From Marinobacter sp. Arc7-DN-1 (GTDB lineage Bacteria; Pseudomonadota; Gammaproteobacteria; Pseudomonadales; Oleiphilaceae), in assembly GCF_003441595.1 (NCBI RefSeq), contig NZ_CP031848.1, positions 4,236,457 through 4,300,456 on the forward strand: a DNA stretch of 64,000 nt, in the 5' to 3' direction. A program made the translations under genes and the position numbers. Below the pieces are notes generated by a model that did no database searches, was not told the origin of the DNA, and worked only from the letters and a program-made list of their open reading frames with translations. How positions within the stretch are numbered: position 1 is the first letter of the stretch; each line of letters starts with the position of its first letter. Of the stretch, positions 27,202 to 37,182 are shown in pieces.

Positions 27202-29514
27202 ATGGCGCACGATAACAAGGTTGTCAGCTTTTCAGGCCAGAAACCGCCTGGCCGGTTTTCCTTGCCGGCTGCGCTGGTTCACCTGCGTGACGCCTCGGGT
27301 CAGTCACTGAAATCTGTTCTTGCCAGATTTTTTGATCGCGCCGACGATGCCCTGTTCGAACTTGCCGACCGGGCAGGTACTAACCTCGACCAGACAGCCT
27401 ATTTTGATGCCATGCGTGAGCTCAGACTGCGCCGCAAGGCCATGGTGGTGTCGATGCTCCAGTATGTCAGCCAGGCGTTCAACGAAATCGGAAAGTTCCT
27501 GCCCCAACAGGCGACCGGCTCTCTGGAAGACATCGACCAGGATTCGCTCAGTCTGGTAGACCATTCACAGCTGGAGCAGCAGGTTGCCATCGATAACCTG
27601 ATTAACAAGCTCCGGAATCGTTACCCAGAACAGATCCGCCTGTTGACTGTGCGGGTCGGCCATTTGGTACCGGGTATTAACCTGAAAGACGCGCAGATGC
27701 CCCTGAGCCCGGAAGTTATCTGTGGCGGGGTGGCTGAAGCCTGTGCCGATCTTGACATAGACATACGGGCCAAGCTGGTGGTCCTCAAGCTGTTTGACCG
27801 CCTGCTTGCCGACACACTGGGCGACTTCTATCAGGAGGCGAACCGGACGCTGATCAATGAGGGGGTGTTGCCGGAGATGAAGCGTCCGCCGGTCGGAAGA
27901 GGGTCAACCCGGCCCGGTCAACGGCCCGCAGGTGGTGGCACGGGGGCACCCTCCGGTGCTGATGTCTCGCCGGGCGCCCCCGCCGGTGAGAGTTATGGTG
28001 GGCCATGGTCCCGGGCGACCTTCTCCGAGCTCAGCGCACTGTTGCATCAGGGTGACGCCGCATCCGGTGGCCGAGGCCACGGTGGTGAAGGCTGCATCGA
28101 TACTGATCGCCTTATGGCACGCCTGACGGAAGCGCAGTCCAACAGCCGGCAGTGGGGTGACGGTGTCGTCATGCCCCTTAATGAGCAGCTACAACCCATT
28201 CTCCGGGCTGGAGATGGCCAGAGCCTGAAGCCGGGGCAGGTGGACGGTGATGTAATCAATCTGGTGTCCATGTTGTTCGATTTTATTCTGGAAGATCGGC
28301 AGCTGCATCCGGTCATGAAGGCATTGATCGGGCGCCTGCAGATTCCGGTGCTGAAAGTCGCCCTGAGTGACAAGAACTTTTTCAATCGGGGCGGTCATCC
28401 GGTTCGTAAGCTGCTCAATGAGATGGCTTTGTCCGCGATCGGCTGGGCCGAGAAAAAAACCGGCCAGCGTGACCCCCTTCGGGAAAAGATAGAAGCTGTA
28501 GTCGACCGCGTTCTGAACGAATTCACCGACAACGTAGCCCTGTTCGAGGAGTTGCTGAAGGATTTCAGTTACTTCATGGATCTGGACCGCCGTCGCCGGG
28601 AACTCGTGGAGCAGCGCCTTCGGGATGCGGAAGAGGGGCGGGCCCGTCAGGAGCGTGCTTCGGAGGCGGCAGAAGGGCTGGTGCAGGAGCTGACTGAAAA
28701 GCATGCTATTCCGGAGCCGGTCACCGGCTTGCTCAACGAGGCCTGGGTCCGGTATCTGCAGTGGGTTGCGCTTCGGGAGGGTGAGGGCAGTGACCGCTGG
28801 CGGCATGCCCGCAAGCTGACGGAACAGCTGGTCTGGAGTGTGGATCCGCGCCCGGTCAGCGATTCAACCCGCAGCGAGTTGTTGCGGGCCATTCCGGCCA
28901 TTGTTGATGACCTGCGCAAAGCTCTGCAGGAAATTTCCTGGGATCCGTTTGCCACCGATGCCGCCATCCGTGATCTGGAACTGGCCCATGTGGATGTATT
29001 CCAGAAGCTTGTGACCGCACCGTCACGGGAAGGGCCCCCTTCCGAGTTGCCGGCTGGTAATCTGGTTCAGTCTGAACCGGAACGCCCGGAGGACTACGCG
29101 TCGGCTGGCCCTGAGAGTCCGGAGGAATCCCGGGACGACGAGCCGGTTGCAGGGCCTGCTGCATCATCTGTTGAGGTTGCCGGGGGCGAAGCTGCCGAAC
29201 AGCCTGAGCGCACCGGGGTGACGGGTTCGGTATCGCCGCAGTGGCAGGAAACAGCGGACGGCCTTCGGGTGGGGTCCTGGATTGAACTCATCCGCGATGA
29301 AACGCGGGTCCGGTGTAAACTCGCCGCTTTTATCAAGGCAACCGGGAAGTATATATTCGTTAACAGAAGCGGTGCCAAGGTTGCCGAATACCAGCGCCAG
29401 GCCCTGGCCGCAGACATGGAGGCGGGCCGAATCACCATGCTGGACGATGGCCTGATCTTCGATCGGGCACTGGAGTCAATTATTGATAACCTGCGGAACA
29501 GCCGTAGAGACTGA
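27202..29514 (+). CDS. DUF1631 family protein with PilZ-like C-terminus
   Basis: A large (770-residue) cytoplasmic protein matching DUF1631, a family of unknown function in gammaproteobacteria. A helical N-terminal half (LARFFDRADDALFELADRA, RRKAMVVSMLQYVSQAFNEIG) is followed by a Gly/Pro-rich linker (about residues 230-265), a second helical domain, an acidic linker, and a beta-rich end (GSWIELIRDETRVRCKLAAF ... KYIFVNRSGAKVAEY) that resembles PilZ-type folds. The PilZ comparison is my inference. ATG 27202 was chosen as the first codon of the matching region. Confidence 0.82.
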   Translation: MAHDNKVVSFSGQKPPGRFSLPAALVHLRDASGQSLKSVLARFFDRADDALFELADRAGTNLDQTAYFDAMRELRLRRKAMVVSMLQYVSQAFNEIGKFLPQQATGSLEDIDQDSLSLVDHSQLEQQVAIDNLINKLRNRYPEQIRLLTVRVGHLVPGINLKDAQMPLSPEVICGGVAEACADLDIDIRAKLVVLKLFDRLLADTLGDFYQEANRTLINEGVLPEMKRPPVGRGSTRPGQRPAGGGTGAPSGADVSPGAPAGESYGGPWSRATFSELSALLHQGDAASGGRGHGGEGCIDTDRLMARLTEAQSNSRQWGDGVVMPLNEQLQPILRAGDGQSLKPGQVDGDVINLVSMLFDFILEDRQLHPVMKALIGRLQIPVLKVALSDKNFFNRGGHPVRKLLNEMALSAIGWAEKKTGQRDPLREKIEAVVDRVLNEFTDNVALFEELLKDFSYFMDLDRRRRELVEQRLRDAEEGRARQERASEAAEGLVQELTEKHAIPEPVTGLLNEAWVRYLQWVALREGEGSDRWRHARKLTEQLVWSVDPRPVSDSTRSELLRAIPAIVDDLRKALQEISWDPFATDAAIRDLELAHVDVFQKLVTAPSREGPPSELPAGNLVQSEPERPEDYASAGPESPEESRDDEPVAGPAASSVEVAGGEAAEQPERTGVTGSVSPQWQETADGLRVGSWIELIRDETRVRCKLAAFIKATGKYIFVNRSGAKVAEYQRQALAADMEAGRITMLDDGLIFDRALESIIDNLRNSRRD

Positions 29515-29583
29515 CTCGTAGCAACCGGGGCAAGTTTGTGATTCAATCAGGGAGTGTAATCCTCTGAAACTTTTGGAATTATT

Positions 29584-30210
29584 TTGCCCGATTCAGACGT
29601 TTTGTCCGCGAGCCTTTCCGATTCCGGTTCCGACCGAAGTACGCTCCGTGAAACCGGGAAGATTCCCTTCGCCCGCTGGTGTCCCTCGCCAAACTTCGGG
29701 CCCCGCCCTGATGGCGCTGCCATTTCCCTGCTGGTTGTCCACAATATAAGCCTTCCTCCAGGGCGTTTCGGCGGCCCGGAAATTGAAAACTTCTTCTGCA
29801 ATTGTCTCGATCACTCGGCCCACCCGTATTTCCGGACCATTGAAGGCATTCAGGTCTCGGCTCATCTGCTGATTCGTCGCGATGGAGCCGTTGTCCAGTT
29901 CGTCAGCCTGCTTGATCGCGCCTGGCATGCGGGCAGATCGAGTTTTGACGGGCAGGAAGAATGTAACGACTTCTCCATCGGGATTGAGCTGGAGGGCGCC
30001 GATGACGTCCCTTATACCTCCGGGCAATATCATCAGCTTGCACGTGTCGCCGATCTCATCATGCTGGCCTGGCCCGACATCACTGCCGGTCGCATTGCCG
30101 GCCATAGCGATATTGCGCCGGGCCGCAAAAGCGACCCGGGACCGGCGTTTGACTGGCAGCACTTCCGGGCAACCCTTAAGCAAATACGAGCAGCGAGGGA
30201 GAGCGTCTAG
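29584..30210 (+). CDS. ampD: 1,6-anhydro-N-acetylmuramyl-L-alanine amidase AmpD
   Basis: AmpD is a cytoplasmic zinc amidase that strips the peptide from anhydro-muropeptides during cell-wall recycling; its loss derepresses AmpC in many bacteria. LLVVHNISLPPGRFGG holds the first zinc histidine and GHSDIAPGRKSDPGPAFDW the later His and Asp. The start is uncertain: TTG 29584 or TTG 29599 are in frame, and the family-like region begins near RWCPSPNFGPRPD. The stop abuts the ampE ATG. Confidence 0.93.
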   Translation: MPDSDVLSASLSDSGSDRSTLRETGKIPFARWCPSPNFGPRPDGAAISLLVVHNISLPPGRFGGPEIENFFCNCLDHSAHPYFRTIEGIQVSAHLLIRRDGAVVQFVSLLDRAWHAGRSSFDGQEECNDFSIGIELEGADDVPYTSGQYHQLARVADLIMLAWPDITAGRIAGHSDIAPGRKSDPGPAFDWQHFRATLKQIRAARESV

Positions 30211-31098
30211 ATGGTGCTGATTGTCTTTCTTCTTGCCTACATGGTGCGCAGACGTCTGGATTCCCTGGATCTGCTTTCCGGTGATGACGTCTGGCGCCGG
30301 TGGTTTCATCTGGGCAGTCGTGCCAGGGCGGGCCACGAAACGGAAATTGCAACCGGGTTGGCGCTGGTTCTGCTTCCGGCCTTGTTGCTGGGAGTGGCCG
30401 AGTATCTGCTGGTGGCCTCGGGCTGGCCGGTGGCGACTTACCCGCTGGAGTTCCTGGTTCTGGTGGTCATCATGGGAACACCCGGCTGGCGGCAGGTGCT
30501 CCGGCCTTATGCAGAAGCATGGCAACGGGGAGACATGCAATCGGCATGGCACCATGTGAAGGATCATTTGCCGGCGGAAGAGCGTGGCGCTGCATTGTCT
30601 CCGGAGGCAATGCATCTTTCCCTGTCCAGGACGCTGATGTTAACGGTGTTCCAGCGTTTCTTCCTGGTGGCTTTCTGGTACGCAGTCGGGGGAATCGGCG
30701 TGGCGGTTCTGGCCCGGGGGCTGGCTGCGCTCGCAGATCAGTGGCCCCAGGCGCCGGCTCGCCCCAGATTCGAAAGGCTATCGGAATGGGCGGGCTGGAT
30801 TCCGGCAAGGCTGTTGTCACTGACATTCGGAATTGCCGGAGACCTTGCCGGCTGGTTGCGCGAAACCCGCCAGACCCTTACCGGCGTGACGAGAAAAGCC
30901 GGTGAGGTCCTAATGATTTCCGCCAACGGGGCGTTAACCGGATATGCTCTGGATCCTGCCCGTTTTTCCCGGATTCATCCGGATGAGTGGACAGCTTTCG
31001 GGGGGCGAAGCCTGAGCGCGATAAGGGATTTACTGAACAGAAGTATGCTCGTGTGGATCTGCACGCTCGCCTTGCTGGTGATTTCCGGCGTTGTCTGA
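30211..31098 (+). CDS. ampE: AmpE-like inner-membrane protein
   Basis: A 295-residue polytopic membrane protein starting on the base after the ampD stop. The N-terminal VLIVFLLAYMVRRRLDSLD and the core YPLEFLVLVVIMGTPGWRQVL resemble AmpE, a proposed sensor partner of AmpD. Function beyond the family is not established. Confidence 0.88.
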   Translation: MVLIVFLLAYMVRRRLDSLDLLSGDDVWRRWFHLGSRARAGHETEIATGLALVLLPALLLGVAEYLLVASGWPVATYPLEFLVLVVIMGTPGWRQVLRPYAEAWQRGDMQSAWHHVKDHLPAEERGAALSPEAMHLSLSRTLMLTVFQRFFLVAFWYAVGGIGVAVLARGLAALADQWPQAPARPRFERLSEWAGWIPARLLSLTFGIAGDLAGWLRETRQTLTGVTRKAGEVLMISANGALTGYALDPARFSRIHPDEWTAFGGRSLSAIRDLLNRSMLVWICTLALLVISGVV

Positions 31099-31139
31099 GC
31101 AGAACTCCTGCGAAGTTACAGTTTAACAACAAATAATGC

Positions 31140-31166
31140 TCAAGTTTTTAAGACTTTAGGCGACAA
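31140..31166 (+). promoter_or_regulatory. sigma-28 (FliA) type promoter
   Basis: TCAAGTTT and GGCGACAA are separated by 11 nt; they match TAAAGTTT-N11-GCCGATAA at 7 of 8 and 6 of 8 positions. The -10 element ends 51 nt before the GTG of the chemoreceptor gene, so the receptor is probably expressed with flagellar class III genes. Confidence 0.65.
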
Positions 31167-31217
31167 TATAAGAAAAGAACAATTGTTCAGTAGTTAATCG
31201 CCAGCAAGAGGGTCACC

Positions 31218-33248
31218 GTGAAGCACCTTATCAATCCTGCCATTGCCCTTATGAACCGGCTGCCGATGGTCTACAAATTCAGCCTCATCAGCATCCTGTT
31301 TCTGTTACCGATCAGTGGACTGTCATGGTTGGTTATCTCCGAGCTTAACCGCTCGGTTCAGGCCATGACCCGTGGCGTCGAGGGGCTTGAGCAACTGGAG
31401 CAGGTTGACCGGCTGGTCGATGCGGCAATGGATTACCGGGATTATCGTTCTCCGGCTGTGATCAAGGATGACGGGGCCATTATGGCCGCGTCAGAGGAAG
31501 CGGCCAGTGAAGTTGAGGCGAGGTTGGAGGCGCTGACTGCAGAGGAGCGTTCCTTTGATGCTTCCGGCTCCTGGACCGGACAGGTCGAGACACTCCGGCA
31601 GGACTGGCAGGCTCTGCGCGCCGACGATAACTACCTGGGCAGTTTCGATCCGCAATTCAAGTATTATCAGGAGTTCGTCCAGAAGGCCCAGGCCCTGTTG
31701 CCGGCGACCATTGAGATTTCCGGCCTCGGGCACGGGGCTTCGCGGGAAAATCTGCTGATCCTTGGCCTGGTTCGTGATTCACTTCCGGCGGCTCGCACCG
31801 TTATCGGACGGGCAAAATCCTACGGTATCTTTGCGCTGGTCGATGGGCAGGTAGGCTACGCCCTGAGTGAAACCCTGAATGAAATCTATGACCAGCTGAC
31901 CAATCGCAGCTCGCTCCTTACTCCGGCGCTGTCTGTCGTCACTGAGTCGTCGCCCGCTCTGGTGGAGAAGTCGGGTGGGGCAATTCGCAGGGTTGACGAA
32001 AGCCTGATGATTGTTCGGGACCAGCTGGACCAGAATGTTATCACACCCATGCGCCTGGAAATGCCCTGGCAGGAATACGATGAGTTGATGTCAGAACAGC
32101 TGGCTCACTACGATCGGGTAAAAGCCGCCGCGTTTGAGGTGGTGAATGCCAACCTGCGGTCACGGCTCGATAGTGAGATGAGTCAGCGTCGCCTGATCAT
32201 CATTGCACTGGTTGCCATTCTGCTGGTGGTTGTTTACCTCTACATCGGTTTCTTCATGTCGGTTCGTACCGCCATCAACCGTTTCAGTGAGGCCGCAAGG
32301 GGCGTTGCCGCCGGCGATATGACCACCCACATCATGTTGCATAACCGGGACGAACTGGGCGAACTGACAGCGGAGTTCAACAACATGACGGACCGGATCG
32401 CCGAACTGATACGGTCTGTCAGTCGTACCACGGCCGATGTGGATCAGCAGGCGACCCGGGTTAACGACACTGCAGCGGCCAACAGTGAGGCCGTGGCTCG
32501 CCAGATGGATGAGAGCGGCCAGATTAATGAGGCCATGAACCAGATGGTTGAAGCCGTGAACGAGGTCACCGAAAGTGCCCACAGGGTCGCCGACAGTGCC
32601 GGCAATGCCGAACGGGATACCGAAACCGGTCGTGGTGTGGTTGCCGATACTGTGGCAACCATTAATAAGCTGGCTGCCGAAATCTCGGGCGCGGTGGAGG
32701 TGATCAACAGGGTCAGTAAAGACAGCGACAATATCAGCCAGGTGTTGGTGGAAATCAAGGCCATTGCGGAACAGACCAATCTGCTGGCCCTGAATGCGGC
32801 GATTGAAGCCGCCAGGGCGGGCGAGCAGGGGCGCGGGTTTGCCGTGGTTGCCGATGAAGTCCGGTCATTGTCACAGCGCACTCACAAGTCGACCGAAGAG
32901 ATTGAAGGGATGATCTCAAGGCTGCAGAGCGGTGTTAAGGACGCTGTGTCCGCCATGACCAACAGCCGGGATGTTACCGAAGCGACGGTGCAGAAATCCG
33001 GTGAGGTGACGCAGGCGCTGGATCGGATTGCCAATGGTATTGCGGTCATTGTGGATATGAGCCACCAGATCGCACAGGCTGCGGAGGAGCAGTCCGCCGT
33101 CGCGAAGAACGTCAATTCGAACGTAGAGGAAATTGGCGAACTGGGCAAAAAGACCGCCGCAAACGCGGAGGAGACGCTGGGGTCCTCGAGGGAAATGTCG
33201 GAACGGACGGCTTCGCTTCAGCGGCTGGTGGAGGCCTTCAAGGTCTGA
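31218..33248 (+). CDS. methyl-accepting chemotaxis protein
   Basis: A 676-residue chemoreceptor. It has TM1 around residues 18-38, a large periplasmic sensor (about 40-315) that I cannot assign to a named fold, TM2 at about 320-342, a HAMP domain, and a cytoplasmic signalling domain with the hairpin tip EQTNLLALNAAIEAARAGEQ near residue 517. There is no CheR-binding pentapeptide at the C-terminus. The start is GTG 31218 after AAGAGGG. A sigma-28 promoter lies upstream. Confidence 0.93.
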   Translation: MKHLINPAIALMNRLPMVYKFSLISILFLLPISGLSWLVISELNRSVQAMTRGVEGLEQLEQVDRLVDAAMDYRDYRSPAVIKDDGAIMAASEEAASEVEARLEALTAEERSFDASGSWTGQVETLRQDWQALRADDNYLGSFDPQFKYYQEFVQKAQALLPATIEISGLGHGASRENLLILGLVRDSLPAARTVIGRAKSYGIFALVDGQVGYALSETLNEIYDQLTNRSSLLTPALSVVTESSPALVEKSGGAIRRVDESLMIVRDQLDQNVITPMRLEMPWQEYDELMSEQLAHYDRVKAAAFEVVNANLRSRLDSEMSQRRLIIIALVAILLVVVYLYIGFFMSVRTAINRFSEAARGVAAGDMTTHIMLHNRDELGELTAEFNNMTDRIAELIRSVSRTTADVDQQATRVNDTAAANSEAVARQMDESGQINEAMNQMVEAVNEVTESAHRVADSAGNAERDTETGRGVVADTVATINKLAAEISGAVEVINRVSKDSDNISQVLVEIKAIAEQTNLLALNAAIEAARAGEQGRGFAVVADEVRSLSQRTHKSTEEIEGMISRLQSGVKDAVSAMTNSRDVTEATVQKSGEVTQALDRIANGIAVIVDMSHQIAQAAEEQSAVAKNVNSNVEEIGELGKKTAANAEETLGSSREMSERTASLQRLVEAFKV

Positions 33249-33300
33249 CCGGCACGACGTTTGTGCTGACAAAAGGCGATTGCTCATCAGTCTGCGCCTG

Positions 33301-34194
33301 TTAATGTGACGACAGCTGTTGTACCTGCTCGGTCAGCATTTGGTTCACTGGTGTCCGGATGCCGAAGTCTTTTCCCAGCCTCGCCAGATAGCCGTTGATG
33401 AAGTTTATCTCCGTGGTGCGGCCCTTGAGAACATCAGCACGCATGGACGAGGTGTTGCGGGCAGTCTTGCGGGCAACCGTTTCTATCCTGTGACGAAGGG
33501 CTTCCGGCGTTTCCTCGCCCTGTCCGCTTGCTCGCATCAGATCTGATAGTTCGCGGCACAGACCGCGGATGGTGTCCCGATAGAGGGAAGAGGCAAGGAT
33601 ATCGCCGTTGGGGCAGTCCAGGATGGCGGTGTAGGGATTGATGCCGGCATTGATAATAAGCTTCTGCCAGAGCCGCTGGCGAATAGTCTGCTCGGGATGA
33701 ATCGTCAGGCCGCCGGCGCTCAGTAACGCCACTGCCTTGTTGAGGTAGCTGCCAGCGGATTCGGTCATTGGCCCGATCCAGGTGTCACCGGTGCCGGCGT
33801 GGACCAGCAGATCCGGCTCCGGCCGGTTGGCGCCTTCGGTGGTACTGGCTGCCAGGATGGGGCGGTACGGCCAGTGGGCAGTCACCGTTTGCTGGCTGCC
33901 GAGGCCGTTCTGGAAAAGAATGATCGGGGAACTTTGGGGGAACCGGTCGATTACTCCGGCAATCGCCCCGAAGGTGTCGCCGGCCTTGGTGGTGACCAGA
34001 ATCAGTTCGGGGTTGTCACCGGCCCTGAGCCAGGGAACCTCGATGATCGATTCCGGCCCATTGAAAGGCCGGAACCGATAGCGGATGGCCGCCCTGGGCG
34101 GTTCAGCAGGCCGGGCAATGAACGCAGCCCGGCCGGGATCCAATGAGGCGGCCCACAGCCGCCCCAGGGAACCTGCGCCCAGAATGGCGATCAT
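33301..34194 (-). CDS. panE: 2-dehydropantoate 2-reductase family protein
   Basis: A 297-residue NADPH-dependent ketopantoate reductase homologue: N-terminal Rossmann loop ILGAGSLGRLWAASL, VTTKAGDTFGAIAGV, FQNGLGSQQTV and the catalytic-region lysine in RLWQKLIINAGINPYTAI. The E. coli enzyme supplies pantoate for coenzyme A, but paralogues with other substrates exist, so the exact reaction is likely but unproven. It begins 5 nt after the valS stop. Confidence 0.88.
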   Translation of the reverse strand: MIAILGAGSLGRLWAASLDPGRAAFIARPAEPPRAAIRYRFRPFNGPESIIEVPWLRAGDNPELILVTTKAGDTFGAIAGVIDRFPQSSPIILFQNGLGSQQTVTAHWPYRPILAASTTEGANRPEPDLLVHAGTGDTWIGPMTESAGSYLNKAVALLSAGGLTIHPEQTIRQRLWQKLIINAGINPYTAILDCPNGDILASSLYRDTIRGLCRELSDLMRASGQGEETPEALRHRIETVARKTARNTSSMRADVLKGRTTEINFINGYLARLGKDFGIRTPVNQMLTEQVQQLSSH

Positions 34195-34199
34195 GTCGG

Positions 34200-37052
34200 T
34201 TACATGGCCTCGATGTCGGCCCGCTGCTGGCTCAGGCGGGCCTGGCTGCTTTGGGCGTCACGGAGCTTTTCCTGCTCCTTTTCAACAACTTCGGCCGGTG
34301 CCTTGGCGGTAAACTTCTCGTTACCCAGCTTGCCTTCCAGGCGGCCAATTTCTTTCTGCAGGCGCTCCAGCTCCTTGTCCAGGCGCTTGAGCTCTGCATC
34401 CTTGTCGATCAGGCCGGCCATGGGGACCAGCACTTCCATTTCGCCAACAAGCTGGGTGGCAGACATCGGGGCTTTTTCGCCTTCAAACCAGTCCAGGCTC
34501 TCAAGCTTTGCCAGGGAGCTCAGGAACTGGCGGTTGTCGTTCATACGTCGCTGGTCTTCGGCGTCTTTGCTCCGCAGCAGGACCGGAATCTTTTTCGCCG
34601 GGGAGATATTCATCTCACCACGGATGTTCCGCACGGCCACGATGACCCCTTTGAGCCATTCAATGTCAGCGGTAACAGCAGCATCCTGCTTGGTGGCATC
34701 CGGCTGGGGGAAGGCTTGCAGCATGATGCTGTCGCCACTTTTGCCGGCCAGGGGCGCAATGCGCTGCCAGATTTCCTCGGTGATGAACGGCATCATCGGG
34801 TGGGCCAGGCGCAGGACCGCTTCCAGCACCCGGACCAGGGTGCGGCGGGTGCCGCGCTTGGCTTCAGCACTGGCATTCTCATCGTTCAGAACCGACTTGG
34901 ACAGCTCCAGGAACCAGTCGCAGTATTCGTTCCAGATAAACTCGTACAACGCGTAGGCTGCGAGGTCGAAACGGTACTGGTCCAGGTGGCGGATCACATC
35001 CTGCTCACAACTCTGCAGTTCGCTGATGATCCAGCGGTCAGCCAGTGACAGCTCCACCGGCTCGTCGTTGACGCCGCAGTCTTCGCCTTCGGTGTTCATC
35101 AGCACGTAACGGGCGGCGTTCCACAGCTTGTTGCAGAAGTTGCGGTAGCCCTCCAGGCGTTTCATGTCCCAGTTGATGTCACGACCGGTGGTGGCCATGG
35201 CAGCCAGGGTGAAGCGTAGGGCGTCAGTGCCATGAGCGGCAATACCCTCCGGGAATTCCTTCTGGGTGCGTTTGCCGATCTTCTCGGCCAGCTTGGGCTG
35301 CATCAGGTTGCCGGTGCGCTTCTCCAGCAGGTCATCCAGGCTGATGCCGTCGATCATGTCCAGCGGATCGATCACGTTGCCCTTGGACTTGGACATCTTG
35401 TCGCCGTGCTCGTCCCGGATCAGGCCAGTTACATATACGGTGTGGAAGGGCACCTGAGGGGTGCCGTCCTCGTTCTTCATGAAGTGCATGGTCATCATGA
35501 TCATCCGGGCAACCCAGAAGAAGATGATGTCGAAACCGGTCACCAGCACATCGGTAGGGTGGAAGGTCTTCAGGCGTTCGGTGATTTCCGGCCAGCCCAG
35601 GGTGCCGAAGGTCCACAGGGCAGAGCTGAACCAGGTATCGAGAACGTCTTCGTCCTGCTCCAGGGCCACGTTGGCGTCCAGGTTGTGCTTCTGGCGTACT
35701 TCGTCTTCGCTGCGGCCGACGTAGATGTTGCCTTCGGCATCGTACCAGGCCGGAATCCGGTGGCCCCACCACAACTGGCGGGAGATACACCAGTCCTGGA
35801 TGTCGCGCATCCAGGCAAAGTACATGTTCTCGTACTGTTTGGGCACGAACTGGATGCGGCCATCCTCAACAGCTTCGATGGCCGGCTTGGCCAGGGTCTT
35901 GGCATCGGCAAACCACTGGTCGGTGAGCATGGGCTCGATAATCAGGCCCGACCGGTCACCGCGTGGAACGCTGAGTACGTGATCCTCGATGTTCTCGACC
36001 AGCCCCTCGGCTTCCATGTCGGCGACGATCTGTTTGCGGGCCTGCTCGCGGGTGAGACCGGCATAGGCGCCCGGCATGGTGCCGTCGAGTTCGGTGTTTT
36101 CGGTGCCGTCTGCATTGAACACCTCGGCCACGTCCCGGATGTTGGCGTCCTGGGTCATGACGTTAATCATCGGCAGGTTGTTGCGCTTGCCCACGGCATA
36201 GTCGTTGAAGTCATGGGCCGGGGTGATTTTCACGCAACCGGAGCCCTTTTCCGGATCGGCATGATGATCGGCCACGATCGGAATCCGCCGGTTCACCAGC
36301 GGCAGCATCACGTGCTTGCCAATCAGGTGCTGGTAGCGCTCGTCGTCCGGATGAACGGCAACGGCGGTATCGCCCAGCATGGTTTCCGGGCGTGTGGTGG
36401 CGACGACCAGGTAGTCTTTGCCGTCCTGGGTCTTGGCGCCATCAGCCAGCGGGTAGCGCAGGTGCCAGAAAAAGCCCTTTTCTTCCTTGTTTTCCACTTC
36501 GAGGTCCGAAATGGCGGTGTGCAATTTCGGGTCCCAGTTCACCAGCCGCTTGCCGCGGTATACCAGGCCTTCGTCGTACAGGCGGATAAACACTTCCTGC
36601 ACGGCCTTGTAGAACCCGTCGTCCATGGTGAAGCGTTCGTTGTCCCAGTCGACGGAGTTGCCGAGGCGGCGAATCTGGCGGGTGATGGTACCGCCGGAGT
36701 GTTCTTTCCAGTCCCAGATCCGTTTGATGAACTCGTCCCGGCCCAGGTCGTGGCGGGTTTTGTCTTCTTCGGCGGCCAGTTTGCGTTCAACCACCATTTG
36801 GGTAGCGATGCCGGCATGGTCGGTGCCAACGGTCCAGAGTGCGTTTCGGCCCTGCATGCGTTTGAAGCGGGTGAGGGTGTCCATGATGGTGTGCTGGAAC
36901 GCGTGGCCCATGTGCAGGCTGCCGGTGACGTTGGGCGGCGGGATGGCAATGCTGTAGGACTGGCCTTCACCGCTGGGGCGGAAGTACCCTTTGGATTCCC
37001 AGTTTTCGTACCACTGGCGCTCGATGTTTTCTGGCTGGTAGGTTTTTTCCAT
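34200..37052 (-). CDS. valS: valyl-tRNA synthetase
   Basis: ValS charges tRNA-Val. The 950-residue class I enzyme has IPPPNVTGSLHMGHAFQ (HIGH), an editing domain with VATTRPETMLGDTAVAV, KMSKSKGNVIDPLD (KMSKS), and a C-terminal coiled coil (KDAELKRLDKELERLQKEIG). It is separated from holC upstream by 316 nt holding a structured repeat. Confidence 0.98.
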   Translation of the reverse strand: MEKTYQPENIERQWYENWESKGYFRPSGEGQSYSIAIPPPNVTGSLHMGHAFQHTIMDTLTRFKRMQGRNALWTVGTDHAGIATQMVVERKLAAEEDKTRHDLGRDEFIKRIWDWKEHSGGTITRQIRRLGNSVDWDNERFTMDDGFYKAVQEVFIRLYDEGLVYRGKRLVNWDPKLHTAISDLEVENKEEKGFFWHLRYPLADGAKTQDGKDYLVVATTRPETMLGDTAVAVHPDDERYQHLIGKHVMLPLVNRRIPIVADHHADPEKGSGCVKITPAHDFNDYAVGKRNNLPMINVMTQDANIRDVAEVFNADGTENTELDGTMPGAYAGLTREQARKQIVADMEAEGLVENIEDHVLSVPRGDRSGLIIEPMLTDQWFADAKTLAKPAIEAVEDGRIQFVPKQYENMYFAWMRDIQDWCISRQLWWGHRIPAWYDAEGNIYVGRSEDEVRQKHNLDANVALEQDEDVLDTWFSSALWTFGTLGWPEITERLKTFHPTDVLVTGFDIIFFWVARMIMMTMHFMKNEDGTPQVPFHTVYVTGLIRDEHGDKMSKSKGNVIDPLDMIDGISLDDLLEKRTGNLMQPKLAEKIGKRTQKEFPEGIAAHGTDALRFTLAAMATTGRDINWDMKRLEGYRNFCNKLWNAARYVLMNTEGEDCGVNDEPVELSLADRWIISELQSCEQDVIRHLDQYRFDLAAYALYEFIWNEYCDWFLELSKSVLNDENASAEAKRGTRRTLVRVLEAVLRLAHPMMPFITEEIWQRIAPLAGKSGDSIMLQAFPQPDATKQDAAVTADIEWLKGVIVAVRNIRGEMNISPAKKIPVLLRSKDAEDQRRMNDNRQFLSSLAKLESLDWFEGEKAPMSATQLVGEMEVLVPMAGLIDKDAELKRLDKELERLQKEIGRLEGKLGNEKFTAKAPAEVVEKEQEKLRDAQSSQARLSQQRADIEAM

Positions 37053-37182
37053 GGGGTTCTGCAGTGACCGTTGGTTGATTCACAAGGGAAAATTGAGACG
37101 CCCGATTATACATGGTCGCCGGTGATGCGGCGAACCTTGGAGGTGGGTTCTGTCAGTAGCCTGCTAGTTGTGTGCGAGGCGA

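Noticed and set aside
35232..37067. Long forward open frame (611 codons) opposite valS
   Set aside because: It mirrors valS on the other strand; high-GC coding strands produce such shadows, and its composition has no domain. The minus-strand frame has HIGH and KMSKS motifs.
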